Shown piece by piece: positions 1 to 6,550 of a stretch of DNA of 11,384 nt. The DNA comes from CALREA01 sp041674865 (GTDB taxonomy: Bacteria; Patescibacteriota; Gracilibacteria; UBA1369; UBA12463). Both the position numbers and the translations under genes were made by a program. The stretch lies in the NCBI GenBank assembly GCA_041674865.1, contig JBAYUX010000039.1, positions 1 through 11,384 of the forward strand. Reading direction: 5' to 3'. The notes under the pieces are model-generated. The model saw only the letters and a program-made list of their open reading frames with translations, was not told the origin of the DNA and ran no database searches. The first letter of the stretch is position 1. Every line of letters begins with the position of its first letter.

Positions 1-96
1 CACTGGTTTTACATCACCGATCCAAAGTCGGGAAAAGCCATATTTGCAGATAGCAACGATCAGCAAAACAGGAATCGAGCAATATACTTGAAGTAA
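1..96 (+). CDS. mltG: C-terminal end of probable endolytic murein transglycosylase MltG (5' end outside window)
   Basis: The plus-strand frame is open from base 1 to a TAA at 94-96 and gives the last 31 residues of a protein, starting HWFYITDPKSGKAIFADSN and ending IYLK. The pattern 'aromatic-(I/V)-x-D-P-x-x-G-K-x-x-F-A ... N-R-N' resembles the end of YceG/MltG-family lytic transglycosylases, where a 'yfv.dp.G.h.Fa.t..eHnrn' tail closes the catalytic domain. In that family the enzyme is inner-membrane anchored and cuts nascent glycan strands in the periplasm. No catalytic residue lies in the visible part, so the assignment rests on the tail alone. The gene converges on the FecR-like gene with a 24-base gap. 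Confidence 0.6.
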   Translation, partial: HWFYITDPKSGKAIFADSNDQQNRNRAIYLK

Positions 97-120
97 CGTC
101 ATAACAAAAAACCAGAAAGA

Positions 121-891
121 TCAGTTCGATAACGTGGAGTCTTTTTGCTTATTCCACTGATACCACTCATCACTTACGAAATCATCAGAAATGGCACTTA
201 AAACCTCTGGGCTTTGATATTTTTGGTAGGCCTCGTAATCAGTCGCATCCATTGAAAACTCCTGACCAGGGGCAACAGTGATCGCCTCAACCTCACGCTG
301 TTTTTGTCCGTCATCAACAATAACAGCAACCTGGACGCTACCGCTGATAGTTCGAATAATTTCCAAACCCCCTTTGTTGGCAGAAGTATCTTCAACCTCA
401 AACACTCCCCCATGTCCCTCTATTCTCAGATGTTGAGTAAAGACATTGAGCGAAATTTTCTTATCAGTATAAAGGTCGGTATTAAACCAAGAAGATCCGC
501 CTTTGAGGTTGATCTCATACTTATCTTCGGACTTAGAAGGCAGAATTTTCCGAAGGTTAACGGCACTATCGCCATTAAGGCGGAGCCAAAAGCTTTTGAA
601 AAAAACCAACTCTGCACGTGAACCTAGTGGCGACTGTATTTCATCACCCTGAAGAACTCGCATACCATCATAGGCATTATCCCAGTTGTACGTACCAAAA
701 GGCAGAATCTTTGACCCCCCCTGAACAGTATAGAGATACATATCAAGTGGTTCGTTTTTTACTGTTACCGAACGGTACAACTGCCAAGAAAGAATCACGA
801 TAACTGCAAAAGCGATAAAAAGAAAAAGCGGCAAGAAGTAATCTATAAGCCGACGGCGATGAATACGGTGATGATAGGCTCGATAAGCCAT
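121..891 (-). CDS. Single-pass membrane protein with extracytoplasmic FecR-like domain
   Basis: This 256-residue protein has a short Arg/His-rich N-terminus (residues 1-15), one hydrophobic segment at about 17-38, and an extracytoplasmic remainder. The charge pattern predicts an N-in, C-out topology. Residues about 78-210 have the FecR look: a G-D-E-I-x-S-P-x-G-S-R-A-E-L stretch at 82-95, then alternating beta-strand segments, 'GGSSWFNTDL' at 131-140, 'GGVFEVED' at 161-168 and 'VAPGQEFSM' at 206-214. Classical FecR proteins are anti-sigma regulators of TonB-dependent iron uptake. Here there is no N-terminal cytoplasmic anti-sigma domain, and no sigma factor or receptor gene in the window, so a sensing or cell-surface role is only a guess. 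The ATG at 889-891 lies 18 bases after the dnaA stop on the same strand, so the two are probably cotranscribed. It ends in TGA. There is no Shine-Dalgarno sequence before the start. Confidence 0.75.
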   Translation of the reverse strand: MAYRAYHHRIHRRRLIDYFLPLFLFIAFAVIVILSWQLYRSVTVKNEPLDMYLYTVQGGSKILPFGTYNWDNAYDGMRVLQGDEIQSPLGSRAELVFFKSFWLRLNGDSAVNLRKILPSKSEDKYEINLKGGSSWFNTDLYTDKKISLNVFTQHLRIEGHGGVFEVEDTSANKGGLEIIRTISGSVQVAVIVDDGQKQREVEAITVAPGQEFSMDATDYEAYQKYQSPEVLSAISDDFVSDEWYQWNKQKDSTLSN

Positions 892-909
892 AAGAAAAGG
901 TCAAGCAAC

Positions 910-2352
910 TTAGACCAGTCCTAACTCCTTGCGAATGGCCGAAAGGTCACGAACAATTCGCTGGTCAGTCTGGAGCATTTTGTGAATTTTATTACAAGCG
1001 TGCAGAACAGTCGTGTGATTCTTGCCACCAAAGTCAGCACCAATTTTTTCATACGCCTCATCGAGTTCCTTTCGGATGAGATACATACAAATCTGACGAG
1101 GAACAAGAACTTCTTTTCGTCGATCCTCGCCAACAAGATCCTGTTTAGAAATATTGAAATACTTGGCAACCGTCGTCATAACGAGATCAATATTTCGAAC
1201 AAATCCTCGAGCCGGTCCAGAAACAGGTGAACGTGGTCCACCAGTCGGAACGAAGTTATCACGAATCTCGACAGCCTTATTGAACTGACGGATCTTCTCA
1301 AGAGCTGTCTCGATAGTTGGCTGAATCTTCTCGAGCTGCATCATGCCAATAATACTCTTCAAAACACCTTCGATATCTCGAACACTATCTTCAACATGAT
1401 AGGCAATACAGCTCAAAACATCTGGGTCGATAATAACGCCCTCCTGCATACATTTACTCTGTAGGATAGCGAGACGAGTCTCGTAGTCAGGTGACTGAAC
1501 CTCAACAACCATACCCATGCCAAATCGACTTCGGAGACGATCATCAAGGTTCTCGAGCTCCTTTGGAGCGCGATCAGAGCTCAAGATAATCTGTTTTCCG
1601 GCCGAATAGAGGTCGTTGAATGTATGGAAGAACTCTTCTTGAGTTGATGTCCCTCGTCCGAAGAACTGGATATCATCAACAATCAAACAGTCGACACGTC
1701 GGTATTTCTCTTTTACGTCCTTCATTCTGCGAGTTCGGATCGCCTCAACCACCTCGTTCATGAAGTTCTCGGAAGTGATGTAGACGACAACCGCATCCTG
1801 ATGATTTTTCACGATCTGGTTACCAGTTCCCTGAAGAAGATGTGTCTTTCCCAAACCAACCTTTCCATAGAGAAAAAGTGGATTGTAGATACCTCCTGGA
1901 TTTGAAGAAACTGCCTGGCAAGCCGCATAAGGAAGCCTATTATTTGGTCCAGTAATGTATGAATCAAGCTTGTAGCGCTGCTGAAGAACCTTGCTTCGAA
2001 GTCCATCTCCGAAACTCACCTCTTGGCCACCGGAAACCTTTCGAACCTTTTTCGTAGGCTCTGTCTTGAGCTCAATTCGACGTTCGTCATCACTGTTAGC
2101 AAGGGCAGAATCAACCTCGAAAACAACATTCTGAAAATCAGAGAGTGCTGTCTTTAAGACATCTGCAATGCGAGAACCATAGAGCTTTGGAACCTGTTGC
2201 ATAGCGAATACATGAGGTAATCCAACCACAAAAATCCCCTGTTCATAACGAAGTGGCGCGGTATTTTGAAACCAAGTAACAAAAGTAGTTCGAGGAATGG
2301 TCTGTTCCATAACCTTCAAAACGCCTCTCCAAATGTCTTTTAATTCTTCCAT
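910..2352 (-). CDS. dnaA: Chromosomal replication initiator protein DnaA
   Basis: DnaA is the AAA+ ATPase that binds DnaA boxes and opens the origin. Counted from the ATG at 2350-2352 the protein has 480 residues. Domain I covers about 1-80 (it begins MEELKDIWRGVLKVMEQ and has the WFQN motif), domain II is a short charged linker at about 85-120, and domain III carries Walker A GKVGLGKT at 163-170, Walker B ending in DD at 226-227, and the box VII-like 'DDRLRSRF' arginine region at 270-277. Domain IV carries the signature GGKNHTTVLHACNKI at 442-456. A longer frame starts at a TTG at 2382 and adds ten residues; I prefer the ATG because domain I then begins as in known DnaA proteins. The third P-loop position is Lys where most DnaA have Gly, and a Pro/Gly-rich linker (about 365-382) separates domains III and IV. 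A sigma70-like promoter lies upstream. Confidence 0.97.
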   Translation of the reverse strand: MEELKDIWRGVLKVMEQTIPRTTFVTWFQNTAPLRYEQGIFVVGLPHVFAMQQVPKLYGSRIADVLKTALSDFQNVVFEVDSALANSDDERRIELKTEPTKKVRKVSGGQEVSFGDGLRSKVLQQRYKLDSYITGPNNRLPYAACQAVSSNPGGIYNPLFLYGKVGLGKTHLLQGTGNQIVKNHQDAVVVYITSENFMNEVVEAIRTRRMKDVKEKYRRVDCLIVDDIQFFGRGTSTQEEFFHTFNDLYSAGKQIILSSDRAPKELENLDDRLRSRFGMGMVVEVQSPDYETRLAILQSKCMQEGVIIDPDVLSCIAYHVEDSVRDIEGVLKSIIGMMQLEKIQPTIETALEKIRQFNKAVEIRDNFVPTGGPRSPVSGPARGFVRNIDLVMTTVAKYFNISKQDLVGEDRRKEVLVPRQICMYLIRKELDEAYEKIGADFGGKNHTTVLHACNKIHKMLQTDQRIVRDLSAIRKELGLV

Positions 2353-2426
2353 GATACGTCTGGGAAAAAATGGGAGTCGCAACGAGAAAAGATTAAAAAA
2401 ACATTAAAAATTTCTGTCGCTGGAAC

Positions 2427-2455
2427 ATAGTACCCATCGCCCCCCTATGTATCAA
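2427..2455 (-). promoter_or_regulatory. Putative sigma70-type promoter for dnaA
   Basis: Read on the minus strand, a -35 box TTGATA (2450-2455, one mismatch to TTGACA) is followed after exactly 17 bases by TACTAT (2427-2432, keeps the TAxxxT of TATAAT). Transcription would start near 2420, giving a leader of about 70 bases before the ATG at 2352. The spacer contains an unusual run of six G. Position and spacing support it; no experimental evidence is available. Confidence 0.5.
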
Positions 2456-2544
2456 GTTTTTTGCACATATTCCTGGCTTCAGAACAAAAGCAACGTTTTG
2501 CGGGTACAAAGAGGTTATACCACTAGCCGTCGTAGGAAAGAAAG

Positions 2545-2575
2545 CATTACAAATCTTTTAAGAAAGATTGCAATG
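2545..2575. repeat. Inverted repeat / hairpin upstream of dnaA
   Basis: AATCTTT (2552-2558) and AAAGATT (2563-2569) form a perfect 7-bp stem around the tetraloop TAAG. The stem can continue after a small internal loop with CATT (2545-2548) pairing AATG (2572-2575). No T-run follows on either strand, so it does not look like an intrinsic terminator. It could be a protein-binding palindrome, an mRNA hairpin at the 3' end of the rseP transcript, or chance in AT-rich DNA. Confidence 0.4.
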
Positions 2576-2643
2576 AAACGAGACATCTATTTTTCCATCC
2601 TCGCAAGGAGTTTTTTGTAACAGTACTTCGATGTCACCTAAAA

Positions 2644-4278
2644 CTAGAAGAGTCGAACGATATCCTTGTAGGTAACAAGGAGAATAATAAGAATCAAAAG
2701 AATGGCTCCAATGGCATGAATAGCCTGTTCTACGCGCTGATCGACACGTCGTCCGATAATCGCCTCAATAATAATAAAGAGAAGTCGACCACCATCAAGT
2801 CCAGGAAGTGGAAAGAGGTTCAAGACGGCAAGACTGAGTGAAAGAAGCGCCATAAATCGAATAACCGACATGAAGCCTTCTTGTACAAACGTTCCTGTCA
2901 TCTGAGCAATACCAACTGGGCCAGAAACACCTGCAGGAACATCGAAATGAGTAAAAATATCACTCAAAAGAACACCAAACATAGAGACGGTAGCCTTTCC
3001 AAGACGATACGACTCCTTGAAGCCCATGCCAATACTCTTAAAGAAAGAATATGACACTGGTTTCAGCTCAAGAATAGAAGTTGGAACGGAAAGAGCCGAG
3101 GTAACGACATCGATATTTTGATTTACGATCGGAGAAATTTCAATACCGTATGTACCATCTGAAGTTGCAGCAACGTACATCGTTTGAAGCTTACTCTTGC
3201 GCTCAACAAGAACCTGAGCTGACTGCTTGGCATCTCGAGCTTGCTGTAAAAGTTTCACGGCAGCATCGGGACTATTAACATCTTTTAATTGAATCTGAAC
3301 AATAACATCACCCTTCTGAAAACCAGCTTTTTCAGCAGGACTTCCAGCCATAACGCCACTCACTGCAATAGTTTTTCGCTGTGGGAAAGTAACGGTTGTC
3401 GTATACTCTTTGAAATCACGCTGATACTGAACGGTAAAACTTCGGAATGAGAGAAATGTAGATTGAAAATCTTCAAGCGTATAAACCGGCTTGTCGTTAA
3501 CGGCAATAATAATATCACCTGCGGCTAAACCGCTTCTTGCAACATCACTGTTTGCCTTTACGCTTTGGATACCAACGCGAGGAAGAACGAAGTTGTCATA
3601 AAATGAAACGCCGAGTGTCTTGTCTTTTTTATTAAACTGTTCCTTTGGAATAGCGACACGAACCATCGAGTCACCTCGACGAACGCGAAGAAGAATGCCT
3701 TTTGTGTCGGCCTGTTCGAGGGCTTGTGTAATAGCCTTTGGATCGAGGACGGCTCCGCCATTAACATCGGCAATAAGATCATTTGAGTGAAGAGCATAGC
3801 GCTCAGCAACGCTTCCCTTATCAATATCCTTAATAACAAAACCAGGCTGAACAACCAGTTGATGCTGTTCAATCGCCTGAAGAATATCGGAAGAGTCGAC
3901 AAGAAGTGGCTTAATTCCAAAGAAAAATCCAAACGACAAAAGAAAAATTGCGAGGATGAGATTCATCGCAACACCGGCAAAAACGATAGAAAATCGTTCG
4001 CGAAGAGTTTTTGAATTGAAGCTTTGCTGATTAGTAATAGCACCCGCTTCCTGAGCATTTTCACCATAGAGACGAACAAAGCCGCCAAATGGGAAGAGGT
4101 TGATAGAATAAATAGTATCCCCTATTTTCTTGCCCCAGAGGCGAGGCGGGAGACCAAAACCGAACTCATCGACGCGAACACCAGCCCGCCGAGCGAAGTA
4201 GTAATGACCAAGTTCATGAATGAGAACAAGGACGGATAGGATAACGATGAACGCAACAATCGTGAGGAAAAGATGCAT
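2644..4278 (-). CDS. rseP: RseP-family site-2 zinc metalloprotease (M50) with three PDZ-like modules
   Basis: This intramembrane protease cuts transmembrane segments of regulators and leftover signal peptides; it acts in the cytoplasmic membrane. Of 544 residues, the first helix (about 3-24) carries the zinc motif HELGH at 21-25, followed by 'LFPFGGFVRLYGE' (61-73) typical of the family. A second membrane segment is at about 95-121. The third zinc ligand region is NLFPLPGLDGG at 487-497 (Asp495) in a membrane segment, and a last helix spans about 518-540. Between them lie three PDZ-like modules at about 148-210, 236-298 and 306-371, recognisable by 'L.xxDxIxxVN', 'GLAAGDIIIAVN' and 'GFQKGDVIVQI'. 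One or two PDZ domains are usual, and the protein is correspondingly long. It starts 16 bases after the frr stop, fitting one operon with pyrH and frr. It ends in TAG. uppS, cdsA and dxr, often found between frr and rseP, are absent. Confidence 0.95.
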   Translation of the reverse strand: MHLFLTIVAFIVILSVLVLIHELGHYYFARRAGVRVDEFGFGLPPRLWGKKIGDTIYSINLFPFGGFVRLYGENAQEAGAITNQQSFNSKTLRERFSIVFAGVAMNLILAIFLLSFGFFFGIKPLLVDSSDILQAIEQHQLVVQPGFVIKDIDKGSVAERYALHSNDLIADVNGGAVLDPKAITQALEQADTKGILLRVRRGDSMVRVAIPKEQFNKKDKTLGVSFYDNFVLPRVGIQSVKANSDVARSGLAAGDIIIAVNDKPVYTLEDFQSTFLSFRSFTVQYQRDFKEYTTTVTFPQRKTIAVSGVMAGSPAEKAGFQKGDVIVQIQLKDVNSPDAAVKLLQQARDAKQSAQVLVERKSKLQTMYVAATSDGTYGIEISPIVNQNIDVVTSALSVPTSILELKPVSYSFFKSIGMGFKESYRLGKATVSMFGVLLSDIFTHFDVPAGVSGPVGIAQMTGTFVQEGFMSVIRFMALLSLSLAVLNLFPLPGLDGGRLLFIIIEAIIGRRVDQRVEQAIHAIGAILLILIILLVTYKDIVRLF

Positions 4279-4294
4279 GTGAGTGGGTGAAGTA

Positions 4295-4855
4295 TTACAC
4301 GGTCATTATATCCTGTTCTTTCTTTTTGGACATCTCTTCTATCTCTCGGTTAGATCTATCAACATGATCCTGAACAACCTTCATGCCAGCATGAAGCTCG
4401 TCTTCTGTCATTTCTGAGTTCTTTTTCATGGCATTGAATGAGTTGTTTGTGTCCTGTCGAGTATTTCGAATAGTAATCTTCGCCTCTTCAGAATAACGAC
4501 TTACAACCTTTACGAGATCCTTTCGTCGCTCTTCAGTAAGTGGTGGAATGTTAATCCGGATGTAAACACCATCGTTATTTGGAGTAAGGCCAATATTCGC
4601 AATCTGAATTCCCTTTTCAATCGCACCGAGTAAACCACGATCCCATGGTTGAATCTGAATTGTTTTTGCATCAGGAACAGAAACGCTCGCAACGGCCTTA
4701 AGCGGCTGAAGAGAGCCATATGCGTCGACTTTTACGTCCTCAACGAGTGCCGGAGTAGCACGACCAACCTGAAGTTTTGAAAACTCATCTTTCAAATGTT
4801 CAATAGCCTTTTTCATTTGGGCAGTTGCATCGTCAATCTGATTCTGTGGAAGCAT
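4295..4855 (-). CDS. frr: Ribosome recycling factor
   Basis: RRF works with EF-G to split the post-termination ribosome complex in the cytoplasm. The 186 residues match the usual family length of about 185. Visible family marks are the 'LQVGRATPALVEDVKVDAYG' region (28-47), 'IQPWDRGLLGAIEKGI' (67-82), 'GLTPNNDGVYIRINIPPLTEERR' (89-111) covering the hinge and start of the long helix, and a C-terminal charged helix 'EEMSKKKEQDIMTV'. The protein is full length and nothing is missing. It lies 58 bases downstream of pyrH and 16 bases before rseP on the same strand, the classic pyrH-frr pairing. The ATG at 4853-4855 has no Shine-Dalgarno sequence before it; the leader is A/T-rich. Confidence 0.97.
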   Translation of the reverse strand: MLPQNQIDDATAQMKKAIEHLKDEFSKLQVGRATPALVEDVKVDAYGSLQPLKAVASVSVPDAKTIQIQPWDRGLLGAIEKGIQIANIGLTPNNDGVYIRINIPPLTEERRKDLVKVVSRYSEEAKITIRNTRQDTNNSFNAMKKNSEMTEDELHAGMKVVQDHVDRSNREIEEMSKKKEQDIMTV

Positions 4856-4913
4856 GGAATAAAGAGTTTAAAAGATAAAATACAAAAACAAAAACGAGAA
4901 AAAGTGTATGGAA

Positions 4914-5642
4914 TTACGTATCAGAGATGATAGCTGTACCAATCGCCTCACCGGCAATCACTTTGTCGAGGTTACCTGGAGTCTGCATATTGAAAACGAT
5001 AATAGGAAGCTTACCTTCCATGCAAAGAGAAACCGCCGCAAGATCCATAACACCAAGTCCCATTTCAAGAACCTGCTTATAGGTAAGAACTTTGAAGATC
5101 TTAGCATCTGGGAACTTTTTCGGATCTTTGTCGCAAACATAATCAACCTTCGTTGCCTTCAAGAGGACGTCACATTGAAGCTCAAGGGCACGAAGCGCCG
5201 CCGCCGAGTCAGTCGTAAAATACGGATTACCCGTTCCGCCAGCACACAGAATCACATCGTTAGTAGCGAAAGCATCACGGGCGGCGCGCGGAGTATAAAC
5301 CTCCAAAACACCTGGCATCGCGAGAGCAGAGAACGCCTTCGCGGCCACACCCATTCTTCGTAGCGAGTCCTGGAATGCCATCGCATTCATCACAGTCGCA
5401 ATCATTCCCATGTTGTCAGAAAGGACACGCTCAAAACCAAGCTCCTGCTGATCGCGGAATCTCCAAAAGTTTCCACCACCAATAACCAAAGCAACTTTCA
5501 CGCCCTGGTCGACGAGTCTTTTGACATCCTGACACATCGAAGTAAGTGTTGAGCCGTCAATACCACCCTGGGCTGGTCCTTGGAGAACCTCACCGGAGAG
5601 CTTGAGCATCACACGTTTGTACATACGAGTATCATCAGCCAT
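4914..5642 (-). CDS. pyrH: UMP kinase (uridylate kinase)
   Basis: PyrH phosphorylates UMP to UDP with ATP, the first step from UMP to UTP and CTP; it is a cytoplasmic hexamer of the amino-acid-kinase fold. The 242 residues show KLSGE (14-18) at the phosphate site, VIGGGNFWR (53-61), DNMGMIATVMNAMAF (76-90) and AGGTGNPYFTTDSAAALRA (134-152), which are the standard UMP kinase blocks. The usual 'KVDGVYDKDPKK' motif reads KVDYVCDKDPKK at 165-176, with Tyr and Cys in place of Gly and Tyr, a local change that keeps the DKDP core. The ATG at 5640-5642 gives a short MADDTRMYK lead; Met7 is the alternative start. It follows the small tail-anchored gene by 22 bases and precedes frr. Confidence 0.97.
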   Translation of the reverse strand: MADDTRMYKRVMLKLSGEVLQGPAQGGIDGSTLTSMCQDVKRLVDQGVKVALVIGGGNFWRFRDQQELGFERVLSDNMGMIATVMNAMAFQDSLRRMGVAAKAFSALAMPGVLEVYTPRAARDAFATNDVILCAGGTGNPYFTTDSAAALRALELQCDVLLKATKVDYVCDKDPKKFPDAKIFKVLTYKQVLEMGLGVMDLAAVSLCMEGKLPIIVFNMQTPGNLDKVIAGEAIGTAIISDT

Positions 5643-5664
5643 ATCGAACGCATTCTAAAGAAAC

Positions 5665-5925
5665 TTAGAAGAACTTCAAGAGAATATAAGCCGCAACCAG
5701 ACCAATCACCACGCCAACACCGATAAGCATCGGCTGCTTTTTCGGATCCTCTGCCTCATCCTCATGAGCCGAAGCTAAATCCATCAAAAGATTGGAATTC
5801 ATAATAATGTCCTCATCCGCATGGTGTTTCAAAACCTCCTCGAAGTTATGAGTTGCAACCAATTGAACGAACTTATCAAACTTCACCTTCACCTGATCAC
5901 CAGGCTCCCGGTCTTCAACAATCAC
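5665..5925 (-). CDS. Small tail-anchored membrane protein, downstream part of a gene split by TAA
   Basis: I do not recognise the family. The 86 residues from a GTG at 5923-5925 consist of an acidic start (VEDREPGD), an amphipathic helical middle ('FDKFVQLVATHNFEEVLKHH', 17-36), an acidic linker 'HEDEAEDPKKQ', and a C-terminal hydrophobic helix of about 19 residues (PMLIGVGVVIGLVAAYILLKFF, 65-86), the layout of a tail-anchored protein with its bulk in the cytoplasm. The same frame continues upstream without interruption except for one TAA at 5932-5934, joining it to the 48-residue frame at 5932-6078. Acidic residues flank the stop on both sides (TEEV stop EEVIVEDRE), so the two parts look like one original protein of about 137 residues. 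Translation could alternatively restart at the GTG six bases after the stop. Confidence 0.6.
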   Translation of the reverse strand: MIVEDREPGDQVKVKFDKFVQLVATHNFEEVLKHHADEDIIMNSNLLMDLASAHEDEAEDPKKQPMLIGVGVVIGLVAAYILLKFF

Positions 5926-5931
5926 CTCTTC

Positions 5932-6078
5932 TTACACTTCTTCAGTTCCATTGGAGCGATCCTGAATTTCATTTACCTCAAAACCCATTCGACTACTTGG
6001 AACGTCGACATCGCGAACATGTTTCGTCTCTTTTTTGCCACGAGAAAGGTCTTTGTCGTCGATTCGAATTTCACGCAT
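5932..6078 (-). CDS. Short upstream frame, in the same frame as the tail-anchored protein and ended by TAA
   Basis: An ATG at 6076-6078 opens a 48-residue frame (MREIRIDDKDLSRGKKETKH at the start, SNGTEEV at the end) that stops at a TAA at 5932-5934. It is highly charged, has no membrane segment and matches no family I know. It begins 37 bases after the VKOR stop; the frame above the ATG is closed by a TGA at 6085-6087. Together with the next frame it fills a gap that would otherwise be oddly large in a tightly packed operon, which supports it being translated or having been so. Alternatives: a pseudogene with a nonsense mutation, a sequencing error, or two coupled small genes. Confidence 0.45.
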   Translation of the reverse strand: MREIRIDDKDLSRGKKETKHVRDVDVPSSRMGFEVNEIQDRSNGTEEV

Positions 6079-6115
6079 AAAAAATCATTAGAGGTGATGT
6101 AACTATAGCGAAATT

Positions 6116-6550
6116 TTAGTCATCTCGCAAACGCTTTGACTTCCAGAGAATCGTCGCCCCGCACAAGAAAAGTATCGTCGAGGTAAGCGCAGAAAAAACA
6201 CAGTATTCACACAACGCCTTCAAGACAAAACCTTGAATGTACATAAGCGTCATCGAAGCGATAAATCCAGTGACTGTTACGTATGCAGCGAGAGAAAGAA
6301 CCTTCGCCTTCTGGCTATCGAGATAGTATAGCAAAAAGAAAAACATCGAGAGGTAGTAAATTGCACCAAGAAGAGCAATTGGCTGACCAAGAATCTCGGA
6401 ATACTTACTCGTAGTAACAACATCACAGCCGGAAAAAATATTACAAACAAGGGCCGTTCCGGCATAATGCTTAACCGTAAGATACGTGGCATCAAGAAAG
6501 CCAAGAAAACTCAAGGCTATCATAAACCAGACTGTTTTTTTATTTGGCAT
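6116..6550 (-). CDS. Vitamin K epoxide reductase (VKOR) family quinone-dependent disulfide oxidoreductase
   Basis: Bacterial VKOR replaces DsbB: it takes electrons from a DsbA-type partner and passes them to quinone in the membrane. The 144 residues contain four hydrophobic segments (about 6-26, 56-77, 84-108, 116-136). All family hallmarks are present: the loop cysteines Cys36 and Cys42, the block G-C-D-V-V-T-T-S-K-Y (41-50) with the conserved Ser, 'LGQPIALLGAIYY' (54-66), and the CEYC active site at 114-117 at the start of the last helix. There is no fused thioredoxin domain; that function is supplied by the preceding gene, whose TAA stop overlaps this ATG by one base (TAATG), suggesting translational coupling. 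Confidence 0.93.
   Translation of the reverse strand: MPNKKTVWFMIALSFLGFLDATYLTVKHYAGTALVCNIFSGCDVVTTSKYSEILGQPIALLGAIYYLSMFFFLLYYLDSQKAKVLSLAAYVTVTGFIASMTLMYIQGFVLKALCEYCVFSALTSTILFLCGATILWKSKRLRDD

Larger units (their letters stand above)
2383..2643. other. Intergenic region between rseP and dnaA
   Basis: This is the longest gene-free stretch in the window (about 261 bases, 291 if the dnaA ATG at 2352 is used). It holds a sigma70-like promoter for dnaA (2427-2455), a strong small hairpin at 2545-2575, and short imperfect inverted repeats such as GTGACA/TGTTAC on the minus strand just after the rseP stop. A 57-codon plus-strand frame (2447-2620) is present but uses AGG, AGA and CGG arginine codons unlike the neighbouring genes, so I do not call it a gene. 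I see no good match to the DnaA box TTATNCACA; the nearest is TTTTGCACA at 2459-2467 with two mismatches. There is no evidence here that this is oriC. Confidence 0.6.

Noticed and set aside
1..123. Alternative genetic code (TGA as sense) extending the FecR-like frame to base 1 on the minus strand
   Set aside because: The frame is indeed open beyond its TGA, but it would run antisense to the mltG-like end, and no long gene in the window contains an internal TGA. Standard bacterial code fits better.
304..621. 105-residue plus-strand frame across the FecR-like gene
   Set aside because: The minus-strand frame shows a membrane anchor and FecR-like pattern; the plus frame has no recognisable features.
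2459..2467. Possible DnaA box TTTTGCACA
   Set aside because: Two mismatches to TTATNCACA-type boxes and no companion boxes nearby; not enough to claim an origin.
2447..2620. 57-residue plus-strand frame in the rseP-dnaA gap, starting MYQVFCTYSWLQ
   Set aside because: It uses AGG, AGA and CGG arginine codons unlike the CGA/CGT preference of the neighbours, matches no family (not RpmH), and its start overlaps the dnaA promoter. Probably chance.
4908..5363. 151-residue plus-strand frame antisense to pyrH
   Set aside because: It lies wholly within the well-supported pyrH gene and its translation has no family pattern; a shadow of codon bias on the other strand.
5821..6102. 93- and 75-residue plus-strand frames over the split small gene
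   Set aside because: They would oppose a packed minus-strand operon and their translations are low-complexity Phe/His/Leu-rich shadows. They are the only rival reading of this stretch, so not fully excluded.
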